From JBBSMX01 sp038232935 (lineage in GTDB: Bacteria; Bacteroidota; Rhodothermia; Rhodothermales; JANQRZ01): a DNA stretch of 64,000 bases. The stretch spans positions 1 through 64,000 of the forward strand of contig JBBSMX010000002.1 in NCBI GenBank assembly GCA_038232935.1, in the 5' to 3' direction. The translations under genes and the position numbers were made by a program. A model generated the notes under the pieces. The model did no database searches, was not told the DNA's origin, and worked only from the letters and a program-made list of their open reading frames with translations. Of this stretch, positions 26,851 through 34,940 are shown piece by piece (position 1 is the stretch's first letter; every line of letters begins with the position of its first letter).

Positions 26851-28176
26851 ATGCGCTACCTGCTCCTCTCGCTCCTGATGTTCGCCGGCTCTGCGGCCCA
26901 CGCCCAGAGCAACCGTAACTACGGGACGGTCTACTCCCGCTTCGGGCTGGGCGAGCGCCTGTCGTTCTCGTCGTCGCAGTCGCAGATGATGGGCGGGGCC
27001 TCGGTCGCGCTCCGCTCACTGACGTACAACGGGCTGGATAACCCGGCGCTGTGGAGCGACATGAACCTCACGCAGTTCAGCGTCGCCGCGCAGATCGAGG
27101 GCCTCGAAACGGAAAACGAGCTGGGCGATCAGGCCCGGCTTTCGAGCGGGTCGCTGGCGGGGCTGCAATTCGGCGTGCCCCTCCTGTCGAACCGGCTCGG
27201 CCTCACCTTCGCCTTCCGCCCGTTCTCGCGCGTCAACTACCTCGCCGTGCGCGACGGCTTCGTGTCGGACCCCGACTTCCCCAGCGACTCCCTCGGCTAC
27301 CGGGTGAACTTCGAGGGCGACGGCGGCCTCCAGCAGGCCCAGCTTGGCCTCGGCTACCGGCTCGGCCCGAACGTGTCCGTCGGCGCGAGCGTGGACGCGC
27401 TCTTCGGGACCATCGACTACCTCCAGCGGACCGAGTTCGCCACCACCTCGATTGCCGAGACGCGCGCCGCCCAGTCGACCAAGTTTAGCGGCGTCAGCGG
27501 CACGCTCGGTGCCCTCGTGTCGAAGACGGGCGTGCTCGGGCAAGAGGACGCCTTCTCGCTCGGCGTGGCCCTCTCGTTGCCGACGCGACTCCACGCCAAG
27601 CGCGTCCAGACCCTCGGCTTCTCGCTCGATCAGGACACCCTCGGCACGGAGGCCTCGGGCGACGTCACGGTCCCGCTCCAGGTCGTCGCCGGCCTCTCCT
27701 ACCTCCCAAGCGCGAAGTGGACGCTCGCCGCCGACGTGCGCTACGAGCCGTGGAGCCAGTTCGAGAGCGACTTCGCCTTCGGCGGGTTCGACCCGAGCGC
27801 CGCCTGCACCCAGTTCTGCAACCAGCTCCGCGACCGCCTGCGCGTTGGGGGTGGTTTTCAGTTTATCCCGGCTGGAGAAAACCGGCTACGTTCGTACTTT
27901 GCCCGGACGGCCTACCGCCTCGGCGGCTACTACGACCGCGCCTACTTCGACGCCTTCGGCGGAGAATCGGCGGGCTCGTCCCAGGCCATCACTACCCTCG
28001 CACTCACCGGCGGCCTCAGCCTTCCCGCCGTGCTCCCCACCGCGCGCTTCGACCTCGGCTTCGAGGTGGGCACGCGGGGCACGATGGAGAGCGGTTTGGT
28101 CCGCGATTTGTTTATTAAAGGCTCGGCCACGATCAACTTCGGCGAGCGCTGGTTCCGCCAGCGCAAGCTGGGCTGA
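26851..28176 (+). CDS. Outer-membrane barrel protein, PorV/FadL-like fold, unknown role
   Basis: About 441 residues with signal peptide MRYLLLSLLMFAGSAAHA. The opening NYGTVYSRFGLGERLSFSSS and MMGGASVALRSLTYNGLDNPA is the pattern of Bacteroidota outer-membrane barrels of the FadL/PorV type (S-RFG-GE, then a NPA motif). It ends in alternating hydrophobic strands (KGSATINFGERWF). A GTG two codons upstream (26845) is the only alternative start. It is followed after 39 bp by a secreted TPR protein, so the two may act together in the envelope. Confidence 0.8.
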   Translation: MRYLLLSLLMFAGSAAHAQSNRNYGTVYSRFGLGERLSFSSSQSQMMGGASVALRSLTYNGLDNPALWSDMNLTQFSVAAQIEGLETENELGDQARLSSGSLAGLQFGVPLLSNRLGLTFAFRPFSRVNYLAVRDGFVSDPDFPSDSLGYRVNFEGDGGLQQAQLGLGYRLGPNVSVGASVDALFGTIDYLQRTEFATTSIAETRAAQSTKFSGVSGTLGALVSKTGVLGQEDAFSLGVALSLPTRLHAKRVQTLGFSLDQDTLGTEASGDVTVPLQVVAGLSYLPSAKWTLAADVRYEPWSQFESDFAFGGFDPSAACTQFCNQLRDRLRVGGGFQFIPAGENRLRSYFARTAYRLGGYYDRAYFDAFGGESAGSSQAITTLALTGGLSLPAVLPTARFDLGFEVGTRGTMESGLVRDLFIKGSATINFGERWFRQRKLG

Positions 28177-28215
28177 CGCTGCCCCTCCGCCCTCCCGACA
28201 GAAACCGACCTTCCG

Positions 28216-29535
28216 ATGACCCGCACCTTCGTCGCGCTCGCATCCCTCGTCCTGCTCCTCCTGGGGCTCGCTCCAGTGGTCTCCGCGCAGAGCTCTGATC
28301 CCGTGGAGTGCACCGACGACGAGAACGAGATGCGTATCCACTACAGCCTCTACTACGAGTCCTATAAGGCCGGCGACTACGAGTCGGCCCTCCCGGAGCT
28401 CCAGTGGATCCTGGCGTGTGCTCCGGCCTTCGGCGGACCCACGCCGGACGACCGCAACATCCGCCGCGCCATCGAGACCTACGACAGCCTCGCCGTTCGC
28501 GCCGACGACCCGACGCTCCAGCAGGAATATCTCGGCGAAGCCCTCACGCTCTTCGATGAGGGTGCGTCCACTTTGAAGGACGCTGGTGTGGAGGTGAATG
28601 AGTACGACTTCGTGCTCCGCAAGGGCCGCTTTATCCAGGCTCACCCCGAACTGCTCGGCGATGAGCAGGGCCAGGTCTACGACCTCTACATCCGCGCCTT
28701 CGAGCTCCAGCCAGACTCGCTCGGCGACTACTACATCAACTACATCGCCGGGGAGCGGACGCGCCGCGCCGTCGAGGCCGACACGCCCGAGGAGAAAGCC
28801 GCCACGCGCGAGTTCCTCACGGGCACGCTGCAACCGAAGGCGGACGACCCGGCCTACATCCAGGGGCTGATGGACAGCCTCATCACGACGCCACGCGAGC
28901 AGTACGGCTTCCTCAAGAAGAAATTCCAGGAGGACCCCAGCTCCCTCGTCGAAGAGGACATCAAGACGCTCTACGGACTCAACCAAGTCGAGGAACTGAA
29001 GGACCCGGAGTTGAACACCCAGTTGCGGGATATCATCTTGGAAATGGCTCCGACAGCGGGGCTCCTCCGCCAGGTCGCCAGTGCAGCCGCCGCCGAAGGC
29101 AACTATGACGAGGCGCAGCGTCTCTACGAGCGGGCGCTCGAACTCGCCGAGGACCCGTCGGAGAAGCGCGACATCTTTTACAACATCGCCGTGATGAAGC
29201 AGCAGCAGGGCCAACTCGCCACTGCCTCGAACTTCGCGCGGAAGGCGCTCGAACTCGACTCGAACCACGGGCCGTCGCTCTACATCATCGGTAGCGCCAT
29301 CGCCTCGTCGATCCGCGGCACCGACGTGCCCTCCCGCGCCGCCTATTGGTGCGCCGTCGACTACTTCAACCGCGCGGCTAGCGACCCGCAGGTCTCGGGA
29401 GCCGCTCGGAGCGCCGCCGGCACGTACAGCCGCGCCGCGCCCTCACAGGAGGAGTACTTCTTCCTCGGCTGGAAGCCCGGCCAAACCGTGAATGCATCCT
29501 ACGGCTGGGGTAGTTGCTCGGCGCGCGTGCGCTAG
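28216..29535 (+). CDS. Secreted TPR repeat protein
   Basis: A 439-residue protein with a cleavable signal peptide (to about residue 25, VVSA-QS) and TPR motifs, clearest at NYDEAQRLYERALELAEDPS and QLATASNFARKALELDSNHG. Other helical pairs sit in the first half (DYESALPELQWILACAP). TPR repeats form a scaffold for protein binding, here in the periplasm. It is next to the barrel gene upstream, and a hairpin 28 bp after its stop probably ends the transcript. Confidence 0.83.
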   Translation: MTRTFVALASLVLLLLGLAPVVSAQSSDPVECTDDENEMRIHYSLYYESYKAGDYESALPELQWILACAPAFGGPTPDDRNIRRAIETYDSLAVRADDPTLQQEYLGEALTLFDEGASTLKDAGVEVNEYDFVLRKGRFIQAHPELLGDEQGQVYDLYIRAFELQPDSLGDYYINYIAGERTRRAVEADTPEEKAATREFLTGTLQPKADDPAYIQGLMDSLITTPREQYGFLKKKFQEDPSSLVEEDIKTLYGLNQVEELKDPELNTQLRDIILEMAPTAGLLRQVASAAAAEGNYDEAQRLYERALELAEDPSEKRDIFYNIAVMKQQQGQLATASNFARKALELDSNHGPSLYIIGSAIASSIRGTDVPSRAAYWCAVDYFNRAASDPQVSGAARSAAGTYSRAAPSQEEYFFLGWKPGQTVNASYGWGSCSARVR

Positions 29536-29562
29536 GCCGTGCATCAGCGCGCTCCGTCTCGC

Positions 29563-29599
29563 AACCGGCGGCTCCAAATGGGGCCGCCGGTTCGTCGTT
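29563..29599 (+). terminator. Hairpin terminator after TPR gene
   Basis: AACCGGCGGC (29563-29572) pairs with GCCGCCGGTT (29583-29592), followed by the weak tail CGTCGTTT. The position just after the stop supports termination. Confidence 0.6.
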
Positions 29600-29705
29600 T
29601 ATAGCGGCTTTGGCAAGAACCGGTGAACGACCGAGTTCCACTACCGCACGGCCGCTCTTCTTCGCCTATTTTCAGCCGCCCCCATTCTTGGTCTTCCCCT
29701 TCTCG

Positions 29706-31394
29706 ATGCGGTCATTCGCCCTCTTCTTCGTTCTGCTCCTCGTCGCTCCCGCCGCGCACGCCCAGCAGGAAGGGCTCCTCCAGATCGACGACGAGTTCAG
29801 CCGGACGCTCCAGCGGCAACGGGCGCTCGGACGGCTCCCCGGTGCGTTTCTCGGGGCACAGCCTCTCTCGGCCTATGCGGCACACGCCTATGCCGATTCC
29901 GCCCTGGCCTCCGGCGGCCCCCTCAGCACAGTGGACCGGACGCTGCTGCAACGCCTCACCGGGCGCACCGCCGGACCCGGCGTCGGCACCGTCCGCCGTC
30001 TCACCCCGCTCCTCTATGGCGACGGCAACAGCTTCTACTCGGCCCGCGGCGAGGACTACGCAGTCGAAGTCTCTCCGCTGGCTCTCCTCTCCTATGGCCG
30101 CGCGCGCCAGTCGGAGCTAGAAGGTCGTGAGGCGACGGTCCCCGTGTGGCAGAACACCCGCGGCCTGCGTGCGGCCGGTCATGTCGGAGGCCACATCTTC
30201 TTCGAGGCCCGGCTCGAAGAGAATCAACGGCGGCCGGTCCAGACAGCGTACGACCGACAGGTGCTGACGGCACCCCGGCTCGGGAACAGTAAGCTCCAGG
30301 ACGGCACCACGTACGACTACTTCGTCGCGACCGGCGTAGTGGGATTCAGGAGCAAGCATTTCGAGGCCCGCTTCGGCCGTGACCGGAACGAGTGGGGGTT
30401 CGGCCGCACGAGCCTCATCCTCTCGAACTACGCCACGGTATACGACCACCTCCAGCTGCGAACGCAGTTCTGGCGCCTTCACTACACCAACCAGTTCGCT
30501 CAGTTCGTCGCCTTCCGGCCGGACAACGAACCCATCGATTCCATCGTCCCCCGTAAGTACGGCGTATTCCACCGCCTTGCACTCGACCTCCCGGCCCGCG
30601 TTCAGCTCGAAATCTTCGAGTCCGTCATCTTCGCCACGGACACCACGGGCGCGGGTCGCCGCTCGGGGTTCGACCTCGCCTACCTCAACCCGATTATCTT
30701 TTACCGCGCCGTCGAGCACGACCTCGGCAGCCCGGACAACGCGCTCCTCGGGGCGGGCGGCTCATGGGTCGCCACGCCCGGCGTGGAGGTCTACGGCCAG
30801 TTCATCATCGACGAACTCACCGTCAGCGAGTTCACCAACGATTGGTGGGGGAACAAGTGGGGCTACCTCCTCGGGCTCTACCTCGTGGACCCGGGCGTCG
30901 GCGAGACGCGGCTGCACAATTTCGATCTGCGGGTCGAATATGCCCGGCAGCGGCCTTTCCTCTACGGCCACCGCACCGAGGCTACGGCTTACGTCCACTA
31001 CGGCGACTACCTCGGCCACCCGGCCGGGCCGAACTCGTCGGACCTCGCCGTGTTCGCTAATTACCGGCCCTGGCCGCGCCTGCTCACCGCGTTGAACCTG
31101 GCGTTCACGAAGCGCGGGCGCGACCCCGAGGGCGAGGTCTTCGGCGCAGACCCGACTCGCTCGTACATCCTGCGTGACCGCGACCGCGACCGCATGACCA
31201 CGACGCTCCAGGGCGTGCGGCAAAACATCGTCCTCGCGGAAGCCCACGTCGGCTACGAACTGTTGCCTACGCTCTTCGTGGAGGGCGTGCTCCGCGCTGA
31301 GTCCGTAGACGACGCCGAGCGTGGGCTCGGCCGCTACGTGGCCCCTTTCGCCTCTCTCCGCTGGGGTCTCCCCTTCCAGAGCGTGCGGTATTAG
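29706..31394 (+). CDS. Outer-membrane barrel, Wzi capsule-assembly-like
   Basis: A 562-residue protein, signal peptide MRSFALFFVLLLVAPAAHA. The body resembles the capsule-assembly Wzi family: FGRDRNEWGFGRTSLILSNY, FHRLALDLPARVQLEIFESV and LAYLNPIIFYRAVEHDLGSP are the landmark stretches, followed by barrel strands and a C-terminal aromatic-rich end. Wzi proteins help attach capsule at the surface; family members without capsule loci have unknown roles. No capsule synthesis genes are nearby. ATG at 29706 begins the signal peptide and is preferred over the longer frame. Confidence 0.72.
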   Translation: MRSFALFFVLLLVAPAAHAQQEGLLQIDDEFSRTLQRQRALGRLPGAFLGAQPLSAYAAHAYADSALASGGPLSTVDRTLLQRLTGRTAGPGVGTVRRLTPLLYGDGNSFYSARGEDYAVEVSPLALLSYGRARQSELEGREATVPVWQNTRGLRAAGHVGGHIFFEARLEENQRRPVQTAYDRQVLTAPRLGNSKLQDGTTYDYFVATGVVGFRSKHFEARFGRDRNEWGFGRTSLILSNYATVYDHLQLRTQFWRLHYTNQFAQFVAFRPDNEPIDSIVPRKYGVFHRLALDLPARVQLEIFESVIFATDTTGAGRRSGFDLAYLNPIIFYRAVEHDLGSPDNALLGAGGSWVATPGVEVYGQFIIDELTVSEFTNDWWGNKWGYLLGLYLVDPGVGETRLHNFDLRVEYARQRPFLYGHRTEATAYVHYGDYLGHPAGPNSSDLAVFANYRPWPRLLTALNLAFTKRGRDPEGEVFGADPTRSYILRDRDRDRMTTTLQGVRQNIVLAEAHVGYELLPTLFVEGVLRAESVDDAERGLGRYVAPFASLRWGLPFQSVRY

Positions 31395-31529
31395 GCAACC
31401 CGAGTTGTGTGGTGTGCTGTAGGAGCGGGGTGAGGCTGAGCGTGAGAACGAAGAGGACCACCCCCAACTCGAAAGGATTCCAATCAGAACCCATTCCCGG
31501 CAGAAGGTCGACGCCTAAGTCGCGGATTC

Positions 31530-32243
31530 CTAGCGGTGTGCGCTGGAGCGCGGGACGCCCTCGGCGGTGAGGAGGAGGCCCACCACATCGGGCGTCACGT
31601 CCACGATGAGGTCGGCCCCGTCGCGCCGGAGCTCATCCTCGGTGCCGAACCCGCAGAGCACACCGATCGTCTGCGCCCCGGCCGACTTCCCGGCGAGGAT
31701 GTCGACTACGGTGTCGCCGATCATCACACACTCCTCCGGCGCGACGCCCATCCGCTCGGCCGCGTAGACGACCGGGTCCGGGTACGGCTTCATCCGCTCC
31801 GTCGTCTGCGCCGTGACGAGGGCGGTGAAGGGCTCGCGGATGCCGAAGTGCGCGAAGAACGCCTCCACGCGCTCGGCCCCGCCGGTCGAGATGGCACACA
31901 TCGGGAAGTGCGCGGCGAGGGTCCGGATCATCGCGTCGATGCCGGGTACGACGAGGTGCTCCCCCGACGCGGTTTCTGTCCTCTTGAGCCGGCCGAGGTA
32001 GTTCCGCACCTGCGCCAGTTCGTCGTCGATGCCGAGCCGGTCGGCCAACCCGTAGAGGGTGTTCACCGGCGACTCGGCGTCCATCACGATCCGCCGCGCG
32101 AGCTGCCGCGCGGAGCGTCCGCTCAGGAGGGGCAGGCGGCCGAGGAACCCGGCGATACGGCCGACGAGCTGGTCGTCGGTGTCGGAGAGGGTGCCGTCCA
32201 CGTCGAAACAGAGGGCGCGGACGCGCGCGGGGTCAAAGGGCAT
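31530..32243 (-). CDS. HAD family hydrolase
   Basis: A 237-residue HAD-superfamily enzyme. Motif I FDVDGTLSDTDD supplies the nucleophile and acid-base aspartates (about 14 and 16), motif II is in ISTGGAE, and motif IV is CVMIGDTVVDI. The small helical cap after motif I suggests a phosphoglycolate-phosphatase-like enzyme of subfamily I. The substrate is unknown. ATG at 32243 is chosen because it begins just before the first strand; an upstream frame to 32333 is repeat-like. Confidence 0.88.
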   Translation of the reverse strand: MPFDPARVRALCFDVDGTLSDTDDQLVGRIAGFLGRLPLLSGRSARQLARRIVMDAESPVNTLYGLADRLGIDDELAQVRNYLGRLKRTETASGEHLVVPGIDAMIRTLAAHFPMCAISTGGAERVEAFFAHFGIREPFTALVTAQTTERMKPYPDPVVYAAERMGVAPEECVMIGDTVVDILAGKSAGAQTIGVLCGFGTEDELRRDGADLIVDVTPDVVGLLLTAEGVPRSSAHR

Positions 32244-32340
32244 ATCCGATTTTGGCTTGGGGATTTCTGACTGGGGGTTGGGAGGTTGCCGGCAATCGGA
32301 AATCCAAAATCTCAGGACGTCCGCACAGGGCAATGTTCAT

Positions 32341-32513
32341 GTCATCCCGAGCGAAGCGCCATCGGGGCGTAGCCAAGGGATCTCTCCGGGGAGACCTGCG
32401 ACAGATAGCTGAAGCCGTGCCCGCAAAGATGGGCTTCGCCGAGCCTCCGGGTTCTTCGGTTGCAGCCGGAGCCTGCCCTGAGCGCAGCCGAAGGGGCCTC
32501 CACTCAGGATGAC
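32341..32513. repeat. Dispersed intergenic repeat, GTCATCC...GGATGAC family
   Basis: A 173-bp non-coding element starting GTCATCCCGAGCGAAGCG and ending AGGATGAC, between the HAD and gamma-glutamyltransferase genes. Internal fragments such as CCCTGAGCGCAGCCGAAGG match the copy at 1412-1517. The adjoining 32250-32330 also shows a weak inverted repeat (GATTTTGG... / ...CCAAAATC). Whole gap 32244-32542 is non-coding. Confidence 0.75.
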
Positions 32514-32542
32514 AGTTTCCGTGCCTTTGCGCAAGTCCTGAT

Positions 32543-34354
32543 CTAAAATCCGACCGGCGTCACGTCGCGTCGCCGGTCGAAGGCCCCGATGAGGCTGCCG
32601 TCGGGCTGAACGTGGATGGCCGAGACGGCGCCGGTGTTGCCGAAGGGGTCGAGCGTCCACCCGAGCGCTTCGAGGCTGTCGAGCGCGGCGGCGCGGAAGC
32701 CGCTGCCGGGCGCGCCGTCGGGGGCCGTCACGTCGGTCTCGTAGCTGAGCACGTCCGGCCGCCACTGGTGGTGGAACCGCGACGCCGCTACGGCCTCGGG
32801 CAGCGTGAGGCCGAAGTCGATGACGCCCGTGATCGTCTGGAAGACCGTCGTGATGATCCGCGTGCCGCCGGGCGAGCCAACGACGAGGAACAGCTCACCG
32901 TCGGGGTTCTCCACAATCGTCGGCGTCATCGACGAGAGCATCCGCTTGCCCGGCGCGACGGCGTTCGTCTCAGCCGTCACGCTGCCCCACAGGTTCGGCG
33001 CACCGGGCTTGGCGGTGAAGTCGTCCATCTCGTCGTTGAGGAAGAAACCCGCGCCGTCCACGGCCACCTTCGAGCCGAACCAGTCGTTGATGGTCGTGGT
33101 CAGGCTGACGGCGTTTCCCTCGGCATCAACGACGGAGAAATGCGTCGTCTCGGTCGATTCGGCGGGCACTGCGCCGGGCGGTACGCCTTCGGTGACGCGC
33201 TCGCTCGGGGTCGCGTGCTTCGGGTTGAAGCTCGCCATCCGGCTCCGCATGTACGCCTTCGAGAGCAGGCCGGCGACGGGCACCTCCACGAAGTCCGGAT
33301 CGCCGAGCCACACGGCACGGTCGGCGTAGACACGGCGCTCGGCCTCGGCCATCCGGTGCATCGAGGCGGCGGTGTGGAAGCCGAGCGCGCCGAGGTCACC
33401 CGGCTCCATCGCGTTGAGGAGTTGGAGGAGCGCGATCCCGCCCGACGACGGCGGCGGCATCGAGATCAGGCGGTAGTCCCGGTACGTCCCGCGCACGGGC
33501 GCGCGCTCGACCGGCTCGTACGCTTCGAGGTCGGCGTGGGTGACGAGGCCGCCGCCGCGCTCCATCTCGGCCACGATGAGGTCGGCCGTGCGGCCCCGGT
33601 AGAACCCGTCGCGCCCCTCGTCGCCGATGCGACGGAGCACGTCGGCGAGGTCGCGTTGCACGAACGTCTCACCGGGGACGAAGTAGGACGAATCGGCTTT
33701 GATGAAATACTTCGTCGTACTCGGGAAGTCGAGGAAGTCGTTGCGGTAGCGGTTGAGGTGGCCGGCCTGCATCTCTGTCAGCCGGAAGCCATCGGCGGCC
33801 AGCCGGATCGCCGGATCGATCAGCTCGGCGAGCGGCATCGTGCCGTAGGTGTCGAGCGCGCGGAGGAGGCCGGCGACGGTGCCGGGCACGCCCGAGGCGA
33901 GGTGACCCGTCCGGCTCCGGCTGCGCACCGGCTCGCCATCCTCCCCGAGAAACATGTCGCGCGTGGCGGCGGCCGGCGCGACCTCGCGGAAGTCGAGCGT
34001 CGTCGCCGTGCCATCGGCGAAGCGGAGCACCATGAACCCGCCGCCGCCGACGTTACCGGCCTTCGGGAGCGTGACGGCAAGGGCGAATGCGGTCGCAACG
34101 GCCGCGTCTACGGCGTTGCCCCCACGTTGAAGCACCTCCATCCCGACCCGCGACGCCTCCGGGTGCCCCGACACCACCATCCCGTGCGCCGCCGTCACCC
34201 CGTCCGGCCGGGTCGTGTCCGCCACCATCACGGTGCGCGCGGCGGGCTCGGCCCGCTCCTCCGGCCCTACGCCGACGTGGGAGGCGAGCAGGAAGCATCC
34301 GGCCAGCAGGACAGGCAGGAGGAGGGCGAGCAGGCGCGAAGAGCGAGCGGTCAC
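32543..34354 (-). CDS. ggt: Gamma-glutamyltransferase, lipoprotein type
   Basis: A 603-residue N-terminal-nucleophile hydrolase that transfers or hydrolyses gamma-glutamyl groups, for example from glutathione. The proenzyme self-cleaves before the threonine in ESTETTHFSVVDAEG (about residue 403-404). NVGGGGFMVLRFADG and SSMTPTIVENPDGELFLVVG (substrate-loop and C-terminal GSPGG) are conserved. A lipobox in LALLLPVLLAGC indicates export and anchoring. GTG at 34354 is chosen because it opens the signal peptide; there is no ATG before the lipobox. Confidence 0.93.
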   Translation of the reverse strand: MTARSSRLLALLLPVLLAGCFLLASHVGVGPEERAEPAARTVMVADTTRPDGVTAAHGMVVSGHPEASRVGMEVLQRGGNAVDAAVATAFALAVTLPKAGNVGGGGFMVLRFADGTATTLDFREVAPAAATRDMFLGEDGEPVRSRSRTGHLASGVPGTVAGLLRALDTYGTMPLAELIDPAIRLAADGFRLTEMQAGHLNRYRNDFLDFPSTTKYFIKADSSYFVPGETFVQRDLADVLRRIGDEGRDGFYRGRTADLIVAEMERGGGLVTHADLEAYEPVERAPVRGTYRDYRLISMPPPSSGGIALLQLLNAMEPGDLGALGFHTAASMHRMAEAERRVYADRAVWLGDPDFVEVPVAGLLSKAYMRSRMASFNPKHATPSERVTEGVPPGAVPAESTETTHFSVVDAEGNAVSLTTTINDWFGSKVAVDGAGFFLNDEMDDFTAKPGAPNLWGSVTAETNAVAPGKRMLSSMTPTIVENPDGELFLVVGSPGGTRIITTVFQTITGVIDFGLTLPEAVAASRFHHQWRPDVLSYETDVTAPDGAPGSGFRAAALDSLEALGWTLDPFGNTGAVSAIHVQPDGSLIGAFDRRRDVTPVGF

Positions 34355-34604
34355 GGGCGGTTCGAGAGTGAGATTTCGGAAGGGCAGATGCGAAACTACC
34401 TGCACGGGCGCGCAGCGGCAACGGACTCTTTCACGATTCCACCGTTTCGCTGTCACGCAGGCTCGTCCAAAGCAGCACGTAAACGGCCGAGAGCCGCGTT
34501 GGTGTCCCACCTTCGATCTCACGGCAAGATCCTTGTTGAGACATCAGACGTGACGGTCGCACGGCGAATCCGGCGACGCCTCCCACCACCAACACCCTCC
34601 TGCG

Positions 34605-34697
34605 ATGCCTGCTTACGGACGCTTTATTGCCACGATGTACTCCGGTGTCGGACTCGTTGGACTCACCCTCCTGTGGGTGTTCCAGACGGCCCCCTGA
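34605..34697 (+). CDS. Possible 30-residue membrane peptide
   Basis: ATG at 34605 opens a 30-residue frame: MPAYGRFIAT followed by a single hydrophobic span (MYSGVGLVGLTLLWVFQTAP), ending in TGA at 34697. The layout of short polar start plus one membrane span, and a GC-rich hairpin with a short T-rich tail 30 bp after the stop, is what a tiny membrane subunit gene would look like. The family is unknown; no homologues can be checked here. Confidence 0.4.
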   Translation: MPAYGRFIATMYSGVGLVGLTLLWVFQTAP

Positions 34698-34726
34698 CCG
34701 ACTGCACCCTGTAGTATGCTGCCCCT

Positions 34727-34763
34727 GTGGCGCGGCCGACGTGGAGTTCGGTCGCGCCACTTT
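34727..34763 (+). terminator. GC-rich hairpin after small membrane peptide gene
   Basis: GTGGCGCGGCC (34727-34737) pairs with GGTCGCGCCAC (34750-34760) with one G-T wobble, followed by TTTCGTTGTT. It is probably a terminator for the small gene upstream. Confidence 0.6.
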
Positions 34764-34780
34764 CGTTGTTGTCGAGTTCA

Positions 34781-34827
34781 GTACACGACAGAAGTCGTAT
34801 GGACTGCGGACGACTTCTGTCGTGTAC
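34781..34827. repeat. Perfect 18-bp inverted repeat upstream of symporter
   Basis: GTACACGACAGAAGTCGT (34781-34798) pairs exactly with 34810-34827, with an 11-base loop. The flanks carry a direct repeat GTTGTCGAG. It is unusually long and perfect for an intergenic hairpin and lies 114 bp before the symporter start. It could be an RNA element, a strong transcription block or a phage/plasmid relic. Confidence 0.85.
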
Positions 34828-34940
34828 GGAGGTTGTCGAGAGCAGAGAGAGAAATCGAGCCGGAAGGGCGTGCGCGAATCGGTGCGGGGAGCTATCATTT
34901 GTCTCACGCTCCCGCCCCGCATACACCCGCCGCTCGCCGC

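Larger units (their letters stand above)
34355..34940. other. Long intergenic region with small gene and two hairpins
   Basis: 586 bp between divergent ggt and the symporter gene. It contains a possible 30-residue membrane peptide gene (34605-34697), a GC-rich hairpin (34727-34760) and a perfect 18-bp inverted repeat (34781-34827), each listed separately. Confidence 0.7.

Noticed and set aside
31267..31494. Open frame on the minus strand with a hydrophobic start after the HAD gene
   Set aside because: Only its first third lies in a gap; the rest is antisense to the Wzi-like gene's conserved C-terminus and turns into arginine-rich shadow sequence. The hydrophobic start alone is not enough.
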